Source: Collybiopsis luxurians FD-317 M1 (Eukaryota; Basidiomycota; Agaricomycetes; Agaricales; Omphalotaceae). Taken from it: a stretch of 64,000 nt of DNA. The position numbers and the translations under genes are program-made. Of the stretch, positions 55,572 through 64,000 are shown one piece after another (position 1 is the stretch's first letter; each line of letters opens with the position of its first letter). The notes under the pieces were generated by a model. It worked only from the letters and a program-made list of their open reading frames with translations. It had not been told where the DNA came from and searched no databases. The stretch is taken from assembly GCA_000827265.1 (NCBI GenBank), contig KN834805.1, positions 65,595 through 129,594 of the forward strand. Direction: 5' to 3'.

Positions 55572-57213
55572 ATGGCAGATTCACTAGCGAAGGTCCCTTC
55601 CTATCCTAGACCAGCGGAGATTCCAGCGCCTCCTAATCTACCAAAATATCTGTATCCAGGACTGCCAGTCGAGCTCGCTTCTGTTTATCCACCTCCAGAG
55701 CATGTCCTAGAACCAAAGCCTGAACTTCCCTCAGGCCAAAGAAGTCCCATATGGCACGAAGACAAAAGTATACCGTATGCTCTGACAACACATATTGTTC
55801 CCGCTGCATATCTTCGTGAAGACCCAGATGACGTCCTTCCGGAATCACCAAGTGCAGACGGGAAGATATCCAAGGATGAAAGAAAGATTTTGGTAGAGAA
55901 AACGGAAGCCAGACTGCGGGAAATGAGAAGGAAGTATGAGGATGAAGAGCGGAGGAGACAGGAAAAAGCACTTTGGGTGTGTTTAAATAGATACGTAAGA
56001 ACGGAAACGTCGAAGAAGGGAGGGTATACGCTGTTTTTCGCTCATGCGAATGGGTTCCACAAAGAGGTAAGAATGCTCATAGTCGGAGAAACTGACCAAA
56101 ATTTACTAATGTTTAACGTAGGCTTTTGAGCCCTTAATTTGGTCGCTATTATCTTCTCCCGAATCTCAATCTTTAGTTCAGGAAATTTGGGTATGGGAAG
56201 CTTATAGTCATGGTGATTCGGCCTTACTGAATAAAGGGAGGCTGAACTCATTTAGTACGTGTTTATTTTCCTCCATTGCCGCTGGTTTTGCCTTACCATG
56301 AAGCCCAGGCCATACGAGGAGCCCGGTAAGGGACCTTTTGAACTTTTTAATCTATTTTCTACCGTCATCACCGAATTTGCAACCGTTACCCGTTCATTTA
56401 CCACGCGTTAGGCAAGCTGAAGTCGAGCGGAGACTGCGGAATGGCTTTCTGGGACCTGGTAGTCCCCGATTACCTATTTGCTGCTTTGGGCATAGTTTCG
56501 GCGGTGCCGTTTCGTCAGTATCTTCTTACTGATTTGACGACTTATACTGACCGACCAAGCCGTTTAGAACCTTGGCAGCGATAACACATCCAGCTCTGTT
56601 TACTTCCCTCTTCCTTATCGATCCTGTCATTTTATATCCGACAGTTGATTTTTACTTCAAACCAAGCCTTTTATCTCTAGGCGCCATATCTCGACGTGCA
56701 TCATGGAAAAGTCGGGAAGAAGCTCGCAAAGGATTTTTAGAATCTCCCTTCTTCCGTACCTGGGATCCTCGGGTGCTGGATTTGTATGTCGAAGCGGGGT
56801 TGTATCTTGACAAAGATACGGATACAATCCGACTAAAAACCTCCCCGATACAGGAAGCACTTCTTTTCAACGACGCGCAGATTGGGGGACCGGAAGCGTG
56901 GGTGAGGTTGTGGAAGAAGGAGTTGGATGCCAGGATTAAACTGAGGTGGGCAATGCCTGGCCCAGGAAAACCCGAGTAAGTTTCGTCCTCCCTTCCTTTG
57001 TCATTCTGCTCTAGTGTCAATTAATTCTTGACAAGATTGGATAGTCGGGATAATACATCGCAACAGCGCGTTTGGCTTCGACCAGAGAATGCAAGTAACA
57101 TTCGTATTGACGGTGCAGGGCATCTCATCGTTCAAGAAAAGCCGGATGCGCTAGGGAAACAAATTGGAGTATTTTTGAAGGAGCTTTCGTCGGAGACTAG
57201 AGCGAGACTGTAG
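55572..57213 (+). CDS. Alpha/beta-hydrolase with PTS1 tail (ARL), tandem copy B
   Basis: Exons: 55572-56066, 56122-56254, 56309-56513, 56568-56975, 57036-57213; 472 residues. Same domain order as copy A: YTLFFAHANGFHKE, a region with EIWVWEAYSHGDSALLNKG, the elbow FGHSFGGAVS with the nucleophile Ser, LAAITHPALFTSLFLIDPVI, and the His region DGAGHLIVQEKPD. It ends Arg-Ala-Arg-Leu, so ARL is a type 1 peroxisomal signal. Splice phases match copy A at every boundary. The acceptor of exon 3 (56308) was chosen over an upstream AG that would cause a stop. Probable peroxisomal esterase or thioesterase; the reaction is inferred only from the fold. Confidence 0.85.
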
Positions 57214-57655
57214 AGTTTATTTGGAGATCAGATTCAATTTGGCCCCCAGTGGACTGACGGCATTGAACAAAATTCAGTTCTAAAAGCAATGCCTTGGCCC
57301 GGGCACTTGTCGAGGTCTGATATACCATATACAACGTCTACGGGACGTAAAGCCTTGCCTCCGCCCTTGTATTACCGCACAGGAGTATACATAAACGCCA
57401 TTGGTACAATTTTCACTTTCAAGCGAACTTATATAATAGGATATCAGAGCGCGGAAGAGCGTAGAAGAGGAGCTTCTACAGGGTCGAGAACAGTGAAGAA
57501 AGAGTGCAGGAAAGACCCTTTTCTTTCCCTTTGAGTATCAATCCGATACAAATTTTATTTGTTTCTACTATGTACTTCTACTCGAGTGACAATCCGTTCA
57601 AAGAAAAACTAGAACATGATGTATTTCATGCTGAAATCATGCTGAAAATCGTTCA

Positions 57656-58606
57656 TCATTTCAGCCACTTGTAAGGAACTCGCAAATGTTTGAGCTACTT
57701 ACCACTTCCTTCTCGGATGGGGTGCCGATGATTTCTTGACCTTCGTCCCAATCAGGAGTGAGGATGGATTTGACGTTCTCCGTGTTACCTTCAAACTCAA
57801 CGAGGATGTTGTCCTCATGTGTATCTCTGCAAGCACAAAGAGAGACAGTCGAGTCAGCACTAGAAAGCATCAGAGAACACATGCACGTTACTGACAGAGT
57901 CATAACTTTGTGCTGAATCGCAGTCTTAGCAGACCATGCACAATATTTCTCTCTGAGGGTTTTCAACAGCGCCTCCTTATTCTTGGTAGACTTAAGCTGG
58001 GGCGTTTTCGAAAGGACCGTCCCAGAAAGCTGCTTCATAATGAAGAAGTGATGCTTCTTGCCGCTAGACTGAGATAGCGTCCCCGAACCGGCGTACTCGC
58101 CGAGCAGTTTCTTGATTTTGACCTCTGCGGCGTTGTTCTCGATCTCATCAGGCGAGTGCTGTATTTCCTCCACAGTTGCTCGATACACTTTGGCAACCAG
58201 GGGGCCATGGGCGGCGGGACCAGTGGCTTTTGCGTACTTTTCAACTTTGTAGATGCCAGCGAAGGTGCCTGCCTGGGACAGAACTCCGGAGAATTTAAGG
58301 TCTTGTGATTTTCCATCCAATACTTCATCTGCAATGGCGTAAGATATATACGCCCACGACCGATGAGACAAGGCTGGCATGACACTAACCGAAAACCTTC
58401 TTATCTGCGTCGGTGAGTCTTTTGGAGATAAATTTCCCAAGCCACTGCATAAATTGAGAAGTACTGTCGTTAGAATTGCAAAAGTGCTAGGAGATCTCAG
58501 CACTCACAGCAGGCTGGTCCTTCATCAATTGGGAGCCGACACTGGACACGGAGGACGTACTACTGGTACGACCTGTGCGAGGTAGGTTCGACCGCGCATC
58601 GATGAC
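57656..58606 (-). CDS. Protein-kinase-like (phosphotransferase fold) protein, 5' end uncertain
   Basis: Proposed exons (minus): 58606-58508 (start unclear; an ATG at 58525 would give MKDQPA), 58444-58390, 58328-57896, 57826-57703, 57667-57656. The protein reads WLGKFISKRLTDADKKVF, then SGVLSQAGTFAGIYKV (like a Gly-rich loop) and LVAKVYRATVEEI with the expected Lys. FFIMKQLSGTVLS resembles a hinge. LDTHEDNILVEF resembles a catalytic loop and LTPDWDEG a metal-binding Asp loop. This order suggests a small kinase or aminoglycoside-phosphotransferase-like fold, somewhat compact. The substrate could be protein or small molecule. The first exon upstream of 58606 could not be identified, so the N-terminus is incomplete. 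Confidence 0.6.
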
Positions 58607-59072
58607 CTACGCAAAGACTCTTGTGTACCAAAATTCTATGGTTTGATGGGATTGCCCTGATTTTCGTCTGCTAAAGCTTTCAGCCCGGTTCTATTTATCA
58701 TTTATCCGGCATAGGTTCATCAACGCCGGCCACTCGTACGCGCAATTGGCTGTCCACTAAGGACTCGATAGATGAGCAAATTGGTGAGTTGTAAAGTAGA
58801 AACTTGAGTTATATACCACATGGAAGGAAAGACAAGTCGCACATATGCGATTCGTGCGGGAGATAGCCCCTATTCGTACCATCAGCTTCAAGCGCCCACG
58901 AGAGCGTGACATTAGTGATTAAGCGCCCAGAGTCAATTGTTGAGAACCACTCAACGGCCGTCACGACAACAAGCTAATATCCCTTTTTCTTCTATTCTCT
59001 CACAAAGGGCTCATTACACGGGTATTGCTGGAAGAATTTATCGAGCTGGTTGGGCTTTTTCTGGAATAACTC

Positions 59073-62000
59073 ATGTCTGGACCCTCTACACCTCCTCGTA
59101 CGACATCCAGCCCTTTCTCTGTTGCCCCAGCTTCCACGGCTTATTCAATTCAGCGGCCGAAATCTCCTTCTCCTAGCAGTAATTCAGAGTTTTCACTCAT
59201 TGCAACAGAAGAAGCGGATTCAAACGATTATGCAGACTACAGTTTCTGGAGCTATAACACCAGTACTCCCTATAAAGGTTTCGGGTCCTTTGGCAGAAGG
59301 GCAGCCATTTACTCTACCCCAACCTTAAATCATTTCGCTTCCTATATACCCTTTCCTTCTTCCCCAAGCAGTTCTGGCGTGGCGCAAGCCAATAATGCTT
59401 CCCCCGGATCTTCACTCAAGGCCCTGTTTCCTCGCATCTGGGATGTCTTGATATCATCCCCCACCAAGAATATCATTTCCTCTACCCGTTCCCCAATCAC
59501 CGCCCGTACATATATCCCACCCAACGACTTTTCCGATACCCACCGACATTCCATGTTTCCCAGTTATTCTCCTCGCTCAGTTTCACCAACTCCTAACCGT
59601 CTTGCTAAAGGTAAAAGCAGGGCTACTAATAGCGGTCATTACAAAGCGCACACAGAGGGTAGCAGCACTGACTTTTGGACGCACGACGACAGCTTCGATC
59701 GTTCTACCATGAGACACTCCATTTCGTCTCAGTACTCTTACATCGACTTCTCCGACCTTCCGCCGTTGGACGGTGAAGAAGGAGAGTTAATCGACGTCGA
59801 TGACGAGGCCTGTTTCCTCCCCGCAGACCACTTCCAGTATGGTGGTACTACCTGGCGAGGCGTCAAGACTAGCTACAGCAGGGCTCGAGTCGTCACTGGA
59901 ATAGATATCCTGAGCATGTTGCCTACGGAAGTTGCTCTACACATTGTTGCATTTCTCGCTTATGGATCTTCACATCTACGAGCATCTCGGACATCCCAGT
60001 CACTCTATCATCATGAGACCCCCGAACAGAGCCTTCAAAACATTCTTATATGTGCATCCGTATCTAAGACATGGCGTCAACTCGCGCTGGACAACGCTGT
60101 ATGGCGGACCCTATTCCAGTCTCGCTGGGGTAACGGCGAGTGTGGTGGTGGCGTGACGAAGGATTCTGTGGAAATCCAAAAGTATCTGCTGAATCGAAAG
60201 AAGACCGCGACTGGACGAGATAAAGACCTTCCTGCCCTACCAGGTGATGTTAACCCTTGTCAAATCTCTTCCGAAAGTTTAGCTCTCGACTATTTCACCC
60301 TGTATCAAGACCGGTTGGAACTAGAGCGACGTTGGGCGGGTACCGCATTTATCAAGCGCCTGTGCTCTGCTTCACCTTTTTCTCCAGAAGACTCCAGTAT
60401 CAATCCCACCATCCCGACTTCACGTTCATCATCTCTCACACCACTCTACGGAGCAGATGTTTCCCTCCCATCACCCGCCATGTCCTCCTCCTTCTCCTTG
60501 AGGTTGCAGTCGTCTTCTTCCGCCTCCACAATAATGGGCAGCATTGACTCCACGCACTCTCTACCGATACCCGTTACTAACCAATTGACGGAATATCGGG
60601 ATAAATGGGAACCAGATGTCATGAAACTTAGCGGGCATGGCGATAGGTTCGTGGCGTCCCAATTGCATCACTTTCTCATACTAATTTTGAGATCCGTATG
60701 GTTCTTCTAGTGTCTACTGCATCGAGCTCCCATCTTCAACAACATTTGCGGCTGACAGAATATTCGTTACCGGTTCTCGAGATCGAACAATCAAGATGTG
60801 GAGTGCGAATACGGGAAAGTGTATAGGTACTTGGGGACGAGGGAAATCGGCAACTGCTGTTAACGCCAGTCCGCAGGGCGCGGAAGTGATAGAAGGACAC
60901 GGTGGAAGCGTACTCTGTCTGAAGTTTATTTGGTTAGAAGGGCAGAATGAAGAAAATGAAGGTGTTTCAGACGGTCAGGTGGATGCGGAAGACACTGTTG
61001 TTCGGAGGGGAATGATGTTCTCCGGCTCGAGCGATTGTACGATTCGCGTGTGGGATGTTCGGATGGTATATTTAGCGCAGGCTCAGAATCAAGATCCCAA
61101 GTTCGAGGTGGACGCTCGCACTCGGACTGTTCTTCGTGGTCATACAGGAGGTGTTCTGGATCTGAGGATTGATGATAACTGGATCGTTAGCTGGTGAGGA
61201 TGTTTCTCTGCTTCCTTTTTTGTATCGTCGGTGATTAATGGTCGGTCTTTCCAGTTCTAAAGATACCACGATCCGAGTTTGGAACCGACGAACACTAGAA
61301 GCACATCGAATTCTGCGAGGACATGAGGGGCCTGTGAATGCCGTTGGGATGGAGGATGGCAGAGTTGTAAGCGCAAGTGGAGATGGAAAGATGATTTTGT
61401 GGGACGCGAGCAGTGGCGAACGGTTGAGGACGTTTGAAGGGCACGATCGCGGTTTGGCGTGTATCGAGTATAGTGTGAGTATCCTCTGCTTCCCAACATT
61501 TCTGCGACCCCGCGTCTTTCCCTTCATTCTTTCAATCTATCATCGGACGTATGATTGACTTTCTGACCGGCGTCTTCGTCTCTTTTTCTAAACATAACAT
61601 ACAGAACGGCCTCATCATATCTGGATCCAACGACTGGAAAATCAAGATTTGGTCCGCGTACACCGGCAAGTGCCTTCGGACTCTTCAAGGGCACGAGGCG
61701 CTTGTCCGAGCGCTAGCTTTCGACCCCTCCAGTGGGATTTTGGTTAGTGCGAGTTATGACAAGAGTGTGAGGGTGTGGGATGTTAGGGATGTGTTATTGA
61801 ATGGGAATGCGGGCGAAGGTGCGGCTAATGGAGGTGGCGTGAGGGAGGTAGACAAGAGTTTGTTGAGGGTGTTCAAGAACGCTCATACGAGCCACATCTT
61901 TGATGTCAAATTTGATCTTGGAAGGATCGTCAGGTACGTGTACTCCCCCGCCTTGTTGCCTGGTCGCTAAAAATGACCGTCTGAATGTTGGTTACTTATG

Positions 62001-62084
62001 TCTGTTTGCAGTACGTCTCACGACCACAACATTGTCGTTGCAGATTTCTCTCGTGGGTTGGAGAATGTCCATCTTTTCCTTTAG
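59073..62084 (+). CDS. F-box/WD40-repeat protein (SCF substrate receptor)
   Basis: Exons: 59073-60646, 60711-61193, 61255-61474, 61605-61933, 62012-62084; 892 residues. The N-terminal 260 residues are Ser/Pro-rich and disordered. The F-box is at about 275-345 (ILSMLPTEVALHIVAFLAYG, then CASVSKTWRQLALDNAVWRT). After a second disordered region the LSGHGDSVYCIEL segment opens a WD40 propeller: FVTGSRDRTIKMWSANTGKC, MFSGSSDCTIRVWDVRM, CSKDTTIRVWNRRTLEAHRI, RVVSASGDGKMILWDASSGE, LIISGSNDWKIKIWSAYTGK, LVSASYDKSVRVWDVRDV and a last partial STSHDHNIVVADF. This is the Cdc4/Met30/beta-TrCP architecture, which recruits phosphorylated substrates to Skp1-Cul1 ubiquitin ligases. Which of these it is orthologous to cannot be decided by eye. 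Confidence 0.9.
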
Positions 62085-63855
62085 GTTGCTTTTTTGATTT
62101 CAACTGCGACTGGACCCTGATCATCTTTTCGTTGGCGCCTCTATTCCTTTTTCGACTCATCTCGCATTTTATTTCCTGCTCTATTACTGAATTTGAATCT
62201 AATTGGAATTTCTCAATCGTTCTTTCTGTATACATTCGTTTCATGCTTTCTTGCACACATATTTTTCTTGTATCTTTCTTCATTGTATGTAGGTTGTAAC
62301 TTGTTTTTTTTTTTTTACCGTACGCCACTCACTGACTGAATGTAACATTAGCTAGCTATATGGATCTACATGGCCACACACACAAGTCAAAGTGGGGCGC
62401 AAGGCACAATCTGCATGCCACGCGTCAAATATGTCCGTGCTCGCCGTAAAGTCCTTTGACCTGAATCATCCCAGTGCTGGAAAGCTTGACGGTTAGATAG
62501 ATTAGACTGAAGATTCGGGACGCTCTGCGTCACGATAAGGGCACTCCGAGAGAAATGGAGCGGAGCGTATTGGGGAATTCGTCTAAAGGTATTTCAAGTT
62601 GGAAATAAGCGAGGGAGGTGGAGTAAGTGGTTAGAGTTTGGATGAGAAGGGAGAGATCAAGTTAGTCCGAAGACTTTGTCATGACAGAGCCATTGCAAGC
62701 TCGCTAAGATGGGAGTACTGAGAGGGATGTACGGAAGAAAAAGTGCGAAGATCTCCTTCCGTACTTACTACTTGCTACTAGGGCGTTGCTATTGGTTGGC
62801 CTGACACCTAGAAATCAAATAAGGTGGAATGTACAGGTCTGGGATTTGTAGAGGAGAATCGAGAGAATAACCTAAGATGAAGAAGTCACGGCGATGGTCA
62901 AGTGGCGACGAAGATCTGTCCCGGGAAGGTCAAATTTTCATTGGGCGGAAGTACATAGCTACTTTTACGGATATATTTGAACCTTGCCAATGGGCCTTCA
63001 TTCATAAATGCTTCTATGTGTCCTTATATGCCTAATGTCATGGGTAGCACATAGAAAAAAACGACGGAAGAGAAAATGACCGAAGAATACAGGGCTGGAA
63101 TAGGACGTTGCCCGTCGTCCATTGGCGTTCAAGCTGATAACCGGAAACGAGGGGTTAGACAGACAACGACAGAGAGAATGAATGCTCCAACGAGCGTGCT
63201 AGCTTCAGTTTGAGAAGTTGGAACCTGCGGTGCTTTGGCGGTGTCGCAAAAACTCTGAGCACAAATTTCGCCGTGTTACGGGTTGCGGGTAAGACTGAGC
63301 CTTTGCCGAGCATTCCCACGGCTTAAGCTTACTTCAGCCCAGCCTGAGGCATTGCTCAAACATCCTGCAAACCGTCCATTGACCACACATTGTACCTCAA
63401 TCTCCGGTGTTTCCAACACCCGGAATATGGCTACCATCATAAGCATTGAGTTGGGATTTCATGAAAAATGTTGGATTTTTGCTCGTTGAACGCTGCATCT
63501 CCGAAAGGTTACCGTCGGTTACCTCTTCCCTACGATCCCAGTCTGGTTGTCAGCGCAGAAGGCAATGACCCACCTTGAACCGACCAAGAACCTTGACTTT
63601 GTTCTCTATTTGGGCATGGGGGGTGCATCAAAATTAGAATCAGTTGCAACCCATTCCCAAACCGTGACAGCTTCGGAACCGGCAACTTGATAGGGAACCC
63701 AGGAGATCTTGAACTCTTGACAGCTCTGTTGTACAGTAGCATTTATTGAAATCAGATCTGACGGTAGCCGCTCATGCATCTTAAAGTTGCTACTTAATAT
63801 ATAAATCAAGTTATAGCTGGACATTGTATCCTAATTCCCCCATACATACATACGA
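62085..63855. other. Long intergenic region, no gene seen
   Basis: About 1.77 kb without supported coding or RNA features. It includes the 3' UTR of the F-box/WD40 gene (poly-T run near 62307). Frames at 63283-63489 and 63530-63824 have no recognisable domain. Confidence 0.45.
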
Positions 63856-64000
63856 ATGTCGACCTCGCTTCCTTACGGAAAACCAAAACCTCTGTCCTAC
63901 CCCGATGCCATCCGAGTCTTTAACGACGACGATGTTATGCAAAACTTGAAGGAGGCATGCCAGAAGCTGTCGCAATCCGGTACAGCACTCTTGAAAACCT
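63856..64000 (+). CDS. 5' part of an unidentified gene, cut by the window edge
   Basis: The ATG at 63856 opens a frame reading MSTSLPYGKPKPLSYPDAIR, then VFNDDDVMQNLKEACQKL, still open at 64000. The 48 residues seen have no recognisable motif. A plausible start for a gene continuing to the right; too short to name. Confidence 0.5.
   Translation, partial: MSTSLPYGKPKPLSYPDAIRVFNDDDVMQNLKEACQKLSQSGTALLKT

Noticed and set aside
1..64000. CRISPR array, prophage, bacterial operon or integron
   Set aside because: Intron-rich eukaryotic genes throughout; the only regular repeat is a minisatellite without unique spacers.

Overview
The window is nuclear DNA of a filamentous basidiomycete, most likely an Agaricomycete. 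Genes are dense and cut by many 45-70 nt introns (up to 21 exons per gene). The gene families also fit: an Agaricomycete-type F-box protein, an ankyrin/membrane protein, cytochrome P450s, a Zn2Cys6 regulator and a ferroportin-like exporter. Exon joins below were read by eye from splice sites and reading-frame phase.

Layout. 0-0.6 kb: 75-bp minisatellite. 0.8-2.8 kb (-): membrane/ankyrin protein. 3.1-6 kb: poor coding signal plus an orphan fragment of a large-subunit catalase C-terminal domain (-). 6.6-9.9 kb (+): secreted GH31 glycosidase with one defective-looking splice donor. 10.6-17.9 kb (+): CAF-1 p60 subunit (CAC2), nucleoporin Nup54/Nup57, SMP-30/lactonohydrolase-like propeller. 18.1-20.3 kb (-): F-box protein. 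21.1-31.0 kb (-): three tandem P450 copies. 31.3-33.8 kb: head-to-head housekeeping pair, F1-ATPase gamma subunit (-) and eIF2 beta (+). 34.1-46.7 kb (+): three tandem copies of a Zn2Cys6 transcription factor in a transposon-rich, apparently CpG-depleted stretch. 46.9-51.0 kb (+): ferroportin-like transporter and CAP/PR-1 protein. 51.7-52.3 kb (-): frameshifted SnoaL-like gene. 53.6-57.2 kb (+): two tandem alpha/beta-hydrolases, both with peroxisomal targeting tails. 57.7-58.6 kb (-): kinase-like protein. 59.1-62.1 kb (+): F-box/WD40 protein. The last 145 bases begin a gene cut by the window edge.

The most striking structure is symmetrical. Both neighbours of the ATP3/eIF2-beta pair have been tandemly triplicated, and each duplication carried along the 3' end of the adjacent housekeeping gene (and, on the right, the 5' end of the ferroportin gene), leaving recognisable relics. 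On each side one copy reads as intact and the others carry inactivating changes, several of them CGA-to-TGA. All three P450 copies share a 6-nt micro-exon in the I-helix region, and the intact copy also has its haem-binding cysteine codon split by an intron.
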